Source: Alphaproteobacteria bacterium (GTDB lineage Bacteria > Pseudomonadota > Alphaproteobacteria > Micropepsales > Micropepsaceae). Taken from it: a stretch of DNA of 64,000 nt. Shown piece after piece: positions 1 to 6,564 of this stretch. The notes under the pieces are model-generated. The model saw only the letters and a program-made list of their open reading frames with translations, ran no database searches and had not been told where the DNA came from. A program made the position numbers and the translations under genes. The stretch lies in assembly GCA_019247845.1 (NCBI GenBank), contig JAFBAL010000019.1, forward strand, positions 1 to 64,000. The letters run 5' to 3'. Position 1 is the stretch's first letter. Each line of letters begins with the position of its first letter.

Positions 1-728
1 CGCCCGCGGTCGAGCACCTGCATCGCGACCTTGAAGCCCTCGCCCTCTTCGCCGAGACGCAGATGCGCCGGCACGCGCGCATCCTCGAACACGACGTCGC
101 AGATATGCGCGCCTTGCTGGCCCATCTTCTTCTCAGGCTTGCCTACATGGATGCCGGGCGTGTCCGCAGGCACGATGAACGCCGAGATGCCGCCGGCGCC
201 TTTGCGCGAAGGATCGCTGCGCGCCATGAGCGTGAACATGCCCGCGCGGTTGGCGTTGGTGATGAAGCGTTTTGTGCCGTTGACGACGTAAGCGTCGCCG
301 TCGCGGATCGCCGTGGTCTTGAGCGACGCCGCGTCCGAGCCCGCGCCCGGCTCGGTCAGGCAGAAGCTCGACACCGTCTCGCCGCTGGCGAGCTTGGGCA
401 GCCATTCGCGCTTCTGCGCATCGGTGCCGAACATCACCACGCCCTGGCTTCCGATGCCGACATTGGTGCCGATCACAGAGCGGAAGGCGGGCGAGGTATG
501 GCCGAGCTCCATCGCCACCAGAACCTCCTCCTCCATGGTGAGCCCGAGGCCGCCGTATTCTTCGGGGATCGAGATGCCGAAGAGTCCGAGCGCGCGCATC
601 TCGTCCACGATCGCATCGGGCACGCGATCGTCCTCGGAGACTTTCGCCTCGAGCGGCACGCAGGTCTCGCGCACGAAGCGGCGCACCGTTTCGATGAGCT
701 GCGCGCGGGTTTCCAGATCGAGCGGCAT
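1..728 (-). CDS. Acyl-CoA dehydrogenase, partial (C-terminal part off the left edge)
   Basis: FAD-dependent oxidation of an acyl-CoA to the 2-enoyl-CoA, in beta-oxidation or a related acid-degradation route. About 242 N-terminal residues are present. Visible are YGGLG at about residues 58-62 and the family signature CLTEPGAGSDA at 123-133, which contacts flavin and substrate, followed by the start of the beta domain ending at VLDRG. The C-terminal helical domain with the catalytic base lies outside the window, so substrate class cannot be judged. The start ATG (728) has GGAGAAG just upstream. A palindrome in the upstream gap may regulate it. The family is certain; the exact substrate is unknown. 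Confidence 0.93.
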   Translation of the reverse strand, partial: MPLDLETRAQLIETVRRFVRETCVPLEAKVSEDDRVPDAIVDEMRALGLFGISIPEEYGGLGLTMEEEVLVAMELGHTSPAFRSVIGTNVGIGSQGVVMFGTDAQKREWLPKLASGETVSSFCLTEPGAGSDAASLKTTAIRDGDAYVVNGTKRFITNANRAGMFTLMARSDPSRKGAGGISAFIVPADTPGIHVGKPEKKMGQQGAHICDVVFEDARVPAHLRLGEEGEGFKVAMQVLDRG

Positions 729-763
729 TTTCTTCTCCGGTAGTGTGAAACCACGATAGCGCA

Positions 764-779
764 TTCACGCCCGCGTGAA
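764..779. promoter_or_regulatory. Operator-like palindrome between acyl-CoA dehydrogenase and the mini-gene array
   Basis: TTCACG-CCCG-CGTGAA is a perfect 6-bp inverted repeat with a 4-nt spacer, with further GTGAAAC-like half sites nearby at 744-750 and 775-781. Read on the minus strand it overlaps a possible -35 box (TTTCAC), 16 nt before a weak -10 box (TATCGT), of the acyl-CoA dehydrogenase. It could also act on the array starting at 846. The repeat is seen; binding by a TetR- or GntR-type regulator is inference. Confidence 0.45.
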
Positions 780-845
780 ACACGCAAAGGTGAGTTCTAC
801 CAATAGGAGTTTCGTGGACAATTCAATCATTGGCTGGAGGCGGCG

Positions 846-914
846 ATGCCCGCAATGCTCACCTGGTTCCTGAACTTCCTCGACGGCATCGGCATCGACC
901 CGCACGGCGGTTGA
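846..914 (+). CDS. Array mini-gene 1, 22 aa
   Basis: First member. It begins MPAMLTWFLNFLDG and ends IGIDPHGG, so the box reads IDPHG. GGAGG lies at 836-840, 5 nt before ATG. A second in-frame ATG at codon 4 would restore the ML start seen in the others but has no ribosome site. It lacks the basic residue at position 3. 16 nt separate it from gene 2. Confidence 0.72.
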   Translation: MPAMLTWFLNFLDGIGIDPHGG

Positions 915-930
915 AACAACGGAGGCGGAG

Positions 931-1008
931 ATGTTCTTTCGATTCCTATCCTTCCTGCTCGGCAATGGCGGCGGCGACAAAGGCCTCGGCGTCGATCCCA
1001 ACGGCTGA
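931..1008 (+). CDS. Array mini-gene 2, 25 aa
   Basis: Begins MFFRFLSFLLG, then a Gly-rich linker NGGGDKG, and ends LGVDPNG. GGAGG at 921-925 is 5 nt from ATG. The stop codon is the first base run of the next ribosome site (TGAGGAGG), so termination and re-initiation are adjacent. Confidence 0.8.
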   Translation: MFFRFLSFLLGNGGGDKGLGVDPNG

Positions 1009-1019
1009 GGAGGACGAAC

Positions 1020-1100
1020 ATGCTGAAACTTCTCTTCAAGCTGCTCTTCGGTCCCGACCAGGGCCCGCTGATCGATCCCAACGGCGGACGCGGAGGCTGA
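1020..1100 (+). CDS. Array mini-gene 3, 26 aa
   Basis: Begins MLKLLFKLLFG, an amphipathic basic-hydrophobic stretch, then PDQGP and LIDPNG, with a short GRGG tail. GGAGG at 1009-1013, spacing 6. The tail codons GGA GGC form the ribosome site of gene 4, which starts 1 nt after this stop codon. Confidence 0.82.
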   Translation: MLKLLFKLLFGPDQGPLIDPNGGRGG

Positions 1101-1101
1101 C

Positions 1102-1173
1102 ATGCTGAAAGCGCTCTTCGCGATGTTCTTCGGCGCCGATCAGGGCGTCTGCATCGATCCCAACGGAGGCTGA
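1102..1173 (+). CDS. Array mini-gene 4, 23 aa
   Basis: Begins MLKALFAMFFG, then ADQGV and CIDPNGG. It has the first Cys before the box. Ribosome site GGAGG at 1092-1096 lies inside gene 3. Its own last codons again supply GGAGG for gene 5, using the same 13-nt junction GGAGGCTGACATG. Confidence 0.82.
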   Translation: MLKALFAMFFGADQGVCIDPNGG

Positions 1174-1174
1174 C

Positions 1175-1282
1175 ATGCTGCGCTTTCTCTTCAGGCTCCT
1201 CTTCGGAGCCGAGACCGGTTCCTGCATCGATCCGGGCGGCGTTCGTCGCGATGCGGGTTGCAACATCGACCCCAACGGCTGA
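1175..1282 (+). CDS. Array mini-gene 5, 35 aa, with a doubled box
   Basis: Begins MLRFLFRLLFG, then AETGS, a first box CIDPGG, a linker VRRDAG and a second box CNIDPNG. GGAGG at 1165-1169 within gene 4, spacing 5. The extra 13 or so residues look like an internal duplication of the C-terminal unit. Confidence 0.8.
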   Translation: MLRFLFRLLFGAETGSCIDPGGVRRDAGCNIDPNG

Positions 1283-1293
1283 GGGAGGCGGCG

Positions 1294-1392
1294 ATGCTGA
1301 GACTTTTCCTCGCGCTTCTCTGCGGCGCGGATTCCGGCGGCGGCATGGGTCCGAACGGCGATCGCGGCGCCGGCCTCGATCCCAACGGCTGA
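1294..1392 (+). CDS. Array mini-gene 6, 32 aa, with a doubled box
   Basis: Begins MLRLFLALLCG, then ADSGG, a degenerate first box GMGPNG, a linker DRGAG and a canonical LDPNG end. GGAGG at 1284-1288, spacing 5. Its single Cys lies at residue 10, in the hydrophobic segment rather than before the box. Confidence 0.8.
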   Translation: MLRLFLALLCGADSGGGMGPNGDRGAGLDPNG

Positions 1393-1402
1393 GGGGACCG
1401 AC

Positions 1403-1471
1403 ATGCTGAGACTGTTGCGCATGTTCGTGCTCGGCACCGACAACGGAAGCTGCGTCGATCCCGACGGTTGA
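1403..1471 (+). CDS. Array mini-gene 7, 22 aa
   Basis: Begins MLRLLRMFVLG, then TDNGS and CVDPDG as the last residues. This is the shortest complete version of the plan. The ribosome site is weaker (GAGGGG about 1391-1396). A 28-nt gap, the longest in the array, follows before gene 8. Confidence 0.78.
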   Translation: MLRLLRMFVLGTDNGSCVDPDG

Positions 1472-1499
1472 AATCCAACGACGAGAGAAGGAGGCGACG

Positions 1500-1586
1500 A
1501 TGTTGAAATGGCTGTGGCGGGTGTTCTTCGACGATGAAGGCCCGGGAATGTGCCCGGTCGGCGGCAAACAGGGACATGGAGGCTGA
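1500..1586 (+). CDS. Array mini-gene 8, 28 aa, divergent box
   Basis: Begins MLKWLWRVFFD, then DEGPG and MCPVGG, with a KQGHGG tail. It keeps Cys-x-Pro-x-Gly but has lost the Asp of DPNG, so it is the most diverged member. GGAGG at 1490-1494, spacing 5. Its final GGA GGC codons are the ribosome site for gene 9. Confidence 0.75.
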   Translation: MLKWLWRVFFDDEGPGMCPVGGKQGHGG

Positions 1587-1587
1587 C

Positions 1588-1695
1588 ATGCTGCTGTGGC
1601 TGTTGACTTCGATCGTGGTGGCCGGCGGCGGGCCCTGCATCGATTCCTGGGGTGCCTGCACCAACGCGGGCGCGAGGATCGATCCCGAGGGCTGA
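1588..1695 (+). CDS. Array mini-gene 9, 35 aa, with a doubled box
   Basis: Begins MLLWLLTSIVVAGGG, more like a transmembrane or signal segment and without the basic residue, then CIDSWG, a linker ACTNAGAR and a final IDPEG. GGAGG at 1578-1582, spacing 5. Two Cys could pair. It is the last gene before the hairpin at 1708-1750. Confidence 0.75.
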   Translation: MLLWLLTSIVVAGGGPCIDSWGACTNAGARIDPEG

Positions 1696-1707
1696 CGGGA
1701 TCGATCG

Positions 1708-1750
1708 CCAGAGCGAGCAGGTGGCTCCCCGCTTCGCCTACTCGCTCTGG
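1708..1750. terminator. Hairpin shared by the array and the convergent PAS_5 gene
   Basis: CCAGAGCGAG-C-AGG (1708-1721) pairs with CCT-A-CTCGCTCTGG (1737-1750), one mismatch, 15-nt loop. There is no T run on either side, so it may terminate weakly or act as a 3' stabiliser. The right arm overlaps the last codons of the minus-strand gene. Position between two convergent units supports a bidirectional role. Confidence 0.6.
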
Positions 1751-2286
1751 AACTCGCCGCGCGGCACGTAGATGCCGGCCACGAGGATGTGGTCGACCGT
1801 CTCGCCGGTCGCGCCGAAGGGGAAGAACGCCACCTCGTGATAGGAATAGCGCGTATCGGGCATGTCGCGCCCGATCCAGCCGCGATAGCCGAACGGCGCG
1901 CGGCCCATGCGCGCGCCGTCGTAGAATATCTTCAAGCCCTCCGCGAACTTCGCATGCGTCAGCGCCACCTCGCTCAAGCGCATGCCCTGCCAGCTTTCGC
2001 CATAGGCCTGGACCTGCACGTCGCCCACGATGCGGTACTCGTAGTCGTCGTCCAGCACGCGCAGCAGCATCACGTGGCGCAGAAGCCTGCCCAGTTCGCG
2101 CGGCCGAAGCTCGTTGCGCGACGGAAAGCGCCGCTCGCCCTTGAGCCGCTGCCAATAAGCCGCGACCTGGCGCAGCACCGCGCTTTCGAGCATGTCGAGC
2201 GTGAGGATGCGGCCGGAGGAATATTGCGGGATTTCCAGCTCGTCGGCCGGCGGCGGCGGGGCCAGGGTTGTGGCGGCTCGGGACAT
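1738..2286 (-). CDS. PAS_5-type PAS domain protein
   Basis: 182-residue soluble protein of the alphaproteobacterial PAS_5 group. After a Pro-rich start, the conserved pattern is visible: a helix with YWQRLKGERRFPSRNELRP, then LRHVMLLRVLDDDYEYRIVGDVQVQ with the characteristic R-x-VG step, WQGMRL, and a beta-rich end. Such proteins normally stand alone with no output domain, and members in related bacteria influence cell-cycle or stress signalling; the function here is unknown. It converges on the mini-gene array and shares a hairpin with it, and diverges from the oxidoreductase gene at 2372 across 85 bp. A second, more distant PAS_5 protein lies at 7655-8248. Confidence 0.8.
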   Translation of the reverse strand: MSRAATTLAPPPPADELEIPQYSSGRILTLDMLESAVLRQVAAYWQRLKGERRFPSRNELRPRELGRLLRHVMLLRVLDDDYEYRIVGDVQVQAYGESWQGMRLSEVALTHAKFAEGLKIFYDGARMGRAPFGYRGWIGRDMPDTRYSYHEVAFFPFGATGETVDHILVAGIYVPRGEFQSE

Positions 2287-2371
2287 GACGCGATTTTCGA
2301 CTCGAATCGTAAAGTATTTCGTAACCTGCGATTAGCCATGGCGCTACCGCGGCGCCGTGCGATAGTCGGGC

Positions 2372-3403
2372 ATGCGCCTTTCCGTCCTCGACCAGTCGCC
2401 GATCCGCAAGGGCGGCAGCGCCGCCGACGCGATCGCGCAGACCGTGGCGCTGGCCAAGGCCTGCGAGAAGCTCGGCTATCACCGCTATTGGCTGGCCGAG
2501 CATCACAACTCCAACGCTTTCGCGGGCTCGGCGCCGGAGATCCTGATCGGACGCGTGGCGTCCGAGACGCACAGCATCCGCGTCGGCTCCGGCGGCGTGA
2601 TGCTCACCCATTACAGCCCGCTGAAGGTGGCCGAGCAGTTCCGCATGCTCGAGGTCTTGAACCCCGGCCGCATCGACCTGGGGCTCGGCCGCGCGCCGGG
2701 CACCGATCAGCGAACCGCGGCGGCGCTGCAGGCCGGACCGCAAGGCTGGGGCATCGACGCTTTCCCGAGCCAGGTGCACCTGCTGCGCCAGTTCCTCGAC
2801 GACGCGGCGGAGCGCGCGCCCCTGCCCGACGATCATCCCTATCGCGGCATCCATGCCATGCCGCGCGCGCCGACGGGCGCGGGACCGGAGCTCTGGATGC
2901 TGGGCTCGGGCATCCACGGCGCGATCTATGCGGCCGAGTTCGGCATGCCGTTCAGCCACGCTTATTTCATCAGCCCGGAAGGAAGCCACGACGCGGTCGC
3001 CGCCTATCGCGAGCGCTTCAAGCCCAGCGCCGCCTGCCCAAGGCCCGTCGTCTCGCTCGGCGTCGCGGCGCTCGCGGCGGAGACCGAAGACGAGGCCGAG
3101 GCGCTGTCGGCATCGCGCAACCTGTGGGTCGTGCGGCTGCTTACCGGACGCCCGATCCCGTTCCCCTCGCCGGAGGAGTCGCGCGATTATCCGTATACGG
3201 ATCAAGAACAGGCCCTGCTGCGCACCGTGCGGCGCCGTTCCGTCGTCGGCACGCCGGCGCAGGTCCGCGCCGACCTGCTTCAGCTGGCCCGCGAGCACGA
3301 CGCCGAGGAGCTGGTGATCGTGACGATCACCTACGATTACGCGTCGCGCCTGCGGTCCTATGAACTGCTGGCCGAGGCCTTCGCGCTCAGCCCCAGGCCT
3401 TGA
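2372..3403 (+). CDS. LLM-class flavin-dependent oxidoreductase (luciferase-like)
   Basis: 343-residue single-domain TIM-barrel monooxygenase of the bacterial luciferase superfamily, expected to use reduced FMN. Seen: LDQSP near the start, YWLAEHHN (about residues 39-46), VGSGGVMLTHYSPLKVAEQF and the PGRIDLGLGRAPG segment, all typical of the MsnO8/YhbW subgroup found as orphan oxidoreductases. Length matches the family. The substrate is not predictable. It is transcribed alone and its 3' end overlaps the convergent CPBP gene by 17 bp. Confidence 0.9.
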   Translation: MRLSVLDQSPIRKGGSAADAIAQTVALAKACEKLGYHRYWLAEHHNSNAFAGSAPEILIGRVASETHSIRVGSGGVMLTHYSPLKVAEQFRMLEVLNPGRIDLGLGRAPGTDQRTAAALQAGPQGWGIDAFPSQVHLLRQFLDDAAERAPLPDDHPYRGIHAMPRAPTGAGPELWMLGSGIHGAIYAAEFGMPFSHAYFISPEGSHDAVAAYRERFKPSAACPRPVVSLGVAALAAETEDEAEALSASRNLWVVRLLTGRPIPFPSPEESRDYPYTDQEQALLRTVRRRSVVGTPAQVRADLLQLAREHDAEELVIVTITYDYASRLRSYELLAEAFALSPRP

Positions 3404-4148
3404 CGATCGCGAACAGCGCGAAGAACTGCACCGCGCCCGCGACGTCGTGGCCGACGATCGGCGCGACGACGCTCTTCGATTTCTCGAGCCAGTACGCATA
3501 AAGCGCGCCCGCCAGGAACGACACGACCATCTCGCCGAGCGCGATCTCGACCGGCTTGGTGACGAAGCTCGCGGTGAAGACCGCGAAGATCGCCGCCGCC
3601 ACGAGGCCCGCGCCGCTCATCGCCAGCCCCCGGACATGCACGCGGCCGGGCATCGCCACGCTCAAATAGGTCACCAGCAGCGAGCGGTAGAACACCTCGT
3701 CCGCCACGCCGGCGAAGCCGCCCTGATAGCCGAGCCAGCCTAAGCGCGTAAGCTCCGCGCCGTTGCGCGGCACGGTGTGCGCGACCAGATCGGGCCAATA
3801 ATCCGCCAGCGTCATCAAGGCGCCGATCACGAGCCCCCACAGGATCGCAGGGCCGAGATAGCTTTTCTCCTCCGGCGCGTGCAGGCCGTAGTCGCCCGGC
3901 GCCAGCCACTTCATCGCAAGGATGACGATCAGCGCCAGCGCCAGCTCGGCGACGCCGACGGCGTAGAGGTGCCCCAGCTGATCGGCGATCGGCGGCACCA
4001 GCCGCGACACGCGCCGCGCCTGGTCCATGAGCTCGGCCGAAAGCCAGTTGATCCCCACGCCGATGACGACGGCGAAGAAGATGGGCAGGAACCGCAATCG
4101 GAAAGGCGTTTCGGCGTTCAAACGAGCCCCCACTCGAAGCAGCATCAT
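3387..4148 (-). CDS. CPBP-family intramembrane protein (Abi/CAAX-protease fold)
   Basis: 253-residue polytopic membrane protein with about seven hydrophobic segments. The CPBP core motif is present as ADEVFYRS, giving D-E-x-x-x-R where E-E-x-x-x-R is usual, and a late VGHDVAGA supplies a His. Members are glutamate-type intramembrane proteases or catalytically silent relatives that mature peptides or protect against bacteriocins. The Glu-to-Asp change makes activity here uncertain. No peptide substrate is adjacent, although the mini-gene array lies 1.7 kb away. Its tail overlaps the convergent oxidoreductase gene. Confidence 0.78.
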   Translation of the reverse strand: MMLLRVGARLNAETPFRLRFLPIFFAVVIGVGINWLSAELMDQARRVSRLVPPIADQLGHLYAVGVAELALALIVILAMKWLAPGDYGLHAPEEKSYLGPAILWGLVIGALMTLADYWPDLVAHTVPRNGAELTRLGWLGYQGGFAGVADEVFYRSLLVTYLSVAMPGRVHVRGLAMSGAGLVAAAIFAVFTASFVTKPVEIALGEMVVSFLAGALYAYWLEKSKSVVAPIVGHDVAGAVQFFALFAIVKAWG

Positions 4149-4193
4149 AGGCCGATCGCGCGACGGGTAACAATGCGTCTCGCGACGGACCGG

Positions 4194-5444
4194 TCACGCG
4201 ACGGGCAGAAGGCCGATCATCGCGCCGGTAAGCCCGCTCGCCATGGTTCCCGACAGCAGCGCGCGCATGGCGAGCGGCACGATCTCGTCGCGGCGCTCGG
4301 GCATCAAGGTGCTCATGCCCGCGATCATGATGCCGACCGAGCCCAGATTGGCGAAGCCGCACATGGCATAGACCATGATCAGCGTCGAACGCGGATCGAG
4401 CGCGCCTTTGGGCAGCGCAGCCAGGTTCAGATAGGCGACGAGCTCGTTCAGGATGGTCTTGATGCCCATCAGACTGCCCGCTGCCGGCGCCTGGTCGGCG
4501 GGCACCCCGAACAGCCACACCACCGGCGCGAACAGCCAGCCGAAGACGCGCTCCAGGCTGAGCGGTGCGCCGCCGATCCACGGCAGGTTCCTCAAGATCG
4601 TGTCGGCCAGCGCGACCAGCGCCACCATTACGATCAGCATGGCCAGGATCTGCAGATAGATCTTCAAGCCGTCCTCGGTGCCGCGCGCCACCGCGTCCAT
4701 GCTCGAGCGGTATTTGAGGTCGGACTCGCTCGTCGTCGCGATCCCTTCCTCGCCCGGGATCATCACGCGCGCGATCACGATCGCGGCCGGCAGCGACATC
4801 ATCGAGGCGATGAGGATGTGACCCAGCGCGCCCGGCACGGCGGGCCCCAGGATCGTCGCATAGAGGAAGAACACCGTGCCCGCGACCGAGGCCAGGCCCA
4901 CCGTCATCAGGATGAAGAGCTCGGCGCGCGTCAGCCGCTCGAGATAAGGGCGGATCAGCAGCGGCGCCTCGACCATGCCGAGGAAGACGGTCGCCGCCGA
5001 GCCCAGGCCCACCGCGCCGCCGATGTTCATCAGCTTGCGCAGGCCGAGCGCGACGGCCTTCACGATCACCGGCAGGATGCGCCAATGCCAGAGCAACGCA
5101 GACAGCGCGGAGATCACGATCACCAGCGGCAGGATCTGGAACGCGAAGCTCACCATGCCGGCGGGGTTCTTGACGTCGAAGGGCGCCGCGCCGCCGCCCA
5201 CGAAGCCGAAGACGAAGGAGGTCCCCGCCCTGGTCGCGCCGGTCAACGCATCGACCGCGCCGTTCAGCGCCAGCAGCCCGTCGCGCGCCACCGGCACCTT
5301 CAAGAGGAACAGCGCGATCGCGGCCTGCAGCAGGAGACCCGCGGCCACCGTGCGCCAGGGGAAGGCGCGGCGGTTTTCCGACAACGCCCAGGCCAGCACG
5401 ACGATGACGACGATACCCAGCGCGGATTGCAGATGCGGCAGCAT
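4194..5444 (-). CDS. Concentrative nucleoside transporter (CNT/NupC family)
   Basis: About 416-residue inner-membrane symporter importing nucleosides with H+ or Na+. Seen in order: an N-terminal gate of three helices, the NGAVDALTGATRAGTSFVFGFVGGG core hairpin region, the middle helical domain, and the C-terminal NELVAYL and GFANLGSVGIMIAGMSTL segments that form the nucleoside and ion sites. I chose ATG 5444 (MLPHLQSALG), which begins directly at the first membrane segment. A longer in-frame start adds only a non-hydrophobic Pro/Arg-rich leader. The ribosome site is poor (GGGGG 8 nt upstream). Confidence 0.9.
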   Translation of the reverse strand: MLPHLQSALGIVVIVVLAWALSENRRAFPWRTVAAGLLLQAAIALFLLKVPVARDGLLALNGAVDALTGATRAGTSFVFGFVGGGAAPFDVKNPAGMVSFAFQILPLVIVISALSALLWHWRILPVIVKAVALGLRKLMNIGGAVGLGSAATVFLGMVEAPLLIRPYLERLTRAELFILMTVGLASVAGTVFFLYATILGPAVPGALGHILIASMMSLPAAIVIARVMIPGEEGIATTSESDLKYRSSMDAVARGTEDGLKIYLQILAMLIVMVALVALADTILRNLPWIGGAPLSLERVFGWLFAPVVWLFGVPADQAPAAGSLMGIKTILNELVAYLNLAALPKGALDPRSTLIMVYAMCGFANLGSVGIMIAGMSTLMPERRDEIVPLAMRALLSGTMASGLTGAMIGLLPVA

Positions 5445-5952
5445 GATTCGGCCCCCGGAAGCGTCCATACCTAGCGCAAAAGCGCGGGGCTGGGAGGAGC
5501 CGGGGCCGCATCGCGGCGCAGGCTCGCTCGGCGGCGAACGCGTCGCCGGCATGGGCGAAGAGCGGCGCGCCGCGCTTGCCTTCTATCCGCTTGCCCATTT
5601 GAACCTCATGTTTCGACGAGATGCCCCCCCCGTTCCTCATCGCGTCTGTACGTCCGTAGGGACATCGATTTTTCCAATTCAATTCCGACGACCTCGCTCA
5701 ACCCTTTGATCGCGCGCGGAAAAGGCCGGAATAAATCGCGCCGATGGAAGACGCTTCTGTACATCTGCAGGCTTTCGCGAGAATCCGCGCCTCCTTTCGC
5801 GCACGCCACCTCCGGCGCAGATGGGAAGGCACGAAACCGAGTTCAACCGCCGCGGGATAAGTTTAATGGCCGGAACATCCGGGTGTAAGGAGCCGTCGAT
5901 CTTCCGCGCAGGAGCCGGTATAGGTTCGCTCCTGGGCACCGGACGAAGGGCA
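5445..5952. other. 508-bp gene-free divergent region
   Basis: Between the CNT transporter and ialB, facing apart. Short frames here have no ribosome sites or family character. A GGAAC (5872-5876) followed 17 nt later by CGTC resembles an EcfG general-stress promoter for ialB but the -10 is off consensus. A run of eight C (5624-5631) and an AT-richer patch near 5668-5685 are the only other landmarks. Confidence 0.5.
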
Positions 5953-6564
5953 ATGAGGCGGCTGATCCTTGTACTGATGATGGCGGCATTCCCGGCGCTG
6001 GCCGACGACGACGCGCCTACCGGCGTCATCACCCTCTACGGCGACTGGCGGCTGGCCTGCCCGACGGACGCCAAGACCCATTGCATCATGACCGCCGAGC
6101 TCATGGGGCCGGACAAGAACGGTGTCGCCGTTCCGCAGAACCTGGATTCGAGCGACACGATCCGCATGACCGACCCCCTGGGCGAAACCGGCGGCGAGGT
6201 GTCCCGGAGCAGGCAGACGCCGGGAAGGCTGGCGCAGATCACCATCGGCTATGCCGCAGGCAAGACCTCGGCGCCGGAAATGATCGTCGCCGTACCGCTG
6301 ACGGTGCGGCTGGAGCCCGGGTTCGCGGTCGGTATCGACGGCAAGCGCAAACCCGTTCCCTATGCGACCTGTCTTCCCAGCGGCTGCATCGGCATCCGGA
6401 TCATGGACGACGCAACCTTGGCAGAGCTGGCCGAAGCCTCCAGTCTCGGCATAGAAGTGACGGCGGAAAGCGGGAAAGTTTTCGAGCTTCCCATTTCGCT
6501 TCACGGCTATCGCGGAGCCTACAAGGCCATGCTCGCGGACGAAGCCAAGAGACATCCGAAGTGA
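5953..6564 (+). CDS. Invasion-associated locus B (IalB) family protein
   Basis: 203-residue secreted protein. A signal peptide (MRRLILVLMMAAFPALADDD) precedes the conserved IalB beta domain: YGDWRLACPTDAKTHCIMTAEL, a long beta-rich middle, and CLPSGCIGIRIMDD with the second cysteine pair, so two disulfides are likely in the periplasm. The family is widespread in free-living Alphaproteobacteria despite its Bartonella name and has no settled biochemical role. ATG 5953 was chosen because it begins the signal peptide and has GAAGGG just upstream. Its stop overlaps the GTG of the acyltransferase gene by 4 bp, so the two are translationally coupled. Confidence 0.87.
   Translation: MRRLILVLMMAAFPALADDDAPTGVITLYGDWRLACPTDAKTHCIMTAELMGPDKNGVAVPQNLDSSDTIRMTDPLGETGGEVSRSRQTPGRLAQITIGYAAGKTSAPEMIVAVPLTVRLEPGFAVGIDGKRKPVPYATCLPSGCIGIRIMDDATLAELAEASSLGIEVTAESGKVFELPISLHGYRGAYKAMLADEAKRHPK

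Larger units (their letters stand above)
846..1695 (+). other. Tandem array of nine mini-genes sharing an N-terminal hydrophobic segment and a C-terminal IDPNG box
   Basis: Nine consecutive open frames of 22-35 codons, all on the plus strand, separated by 1, 10-16 or 28 nt. Seven have GGAGG exactly 5 nt before ATG, one has it at 6 nt, and one has a weaker GAGGGG. Consensus peptide: M-L-[KR]-x-L-[FL], more hydrophobics to about residue 10, G, a D/E-containing turn, then [C][IVL]-D-P-[NDEH]-G near the end. Codons in the box vary (GAT/GAC, CCC/CCG, GGC/GGT) while residues hold, which argues for selection on protein. A hairpin follows at 1708-1750. I know no named family with this plan. Possible roles (inference only) are small membrane peptides, toxin-like or signalling peptides, or precursors processed at the conserved box. 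Confidence 0.8.

Noticed and set aside
846..1695. A CRISPR-like repeat array (a recurring ATCGATCCCAACGG-type word about every 80-100 bp)
   Set aside because: The word is not identical between copies, spacing is uneven, it has no dyad, and each instance is the 3' end of an ORF with its own ribosome site. No cas genes are present.
846..1695. Definite call as type I toxins
   Set aside because: The hydrophobic starts resemble Ldr/Ibs-like toxins, but no antisense RNA promoter is visible and a conserved polar C-terminal box is not a feature of those families.
827..3499. A long open frame on the minus strand across the mini-gene array and beyond
   Set aside because: It is Arg/Ser/Pro-rich without motifs and overlaps the clear PAS_5 and oxidoreductase genes. 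Long antisense frames are expected in this GC-rich DNA.
5872..5897. EcfG-type general-stress promoter (GGAAC, 17 nt, CGTC) before ialB
   Set aside because: The -10 element departs from CGTT and no second copy supports it, so it is mentioned only as a possibility.
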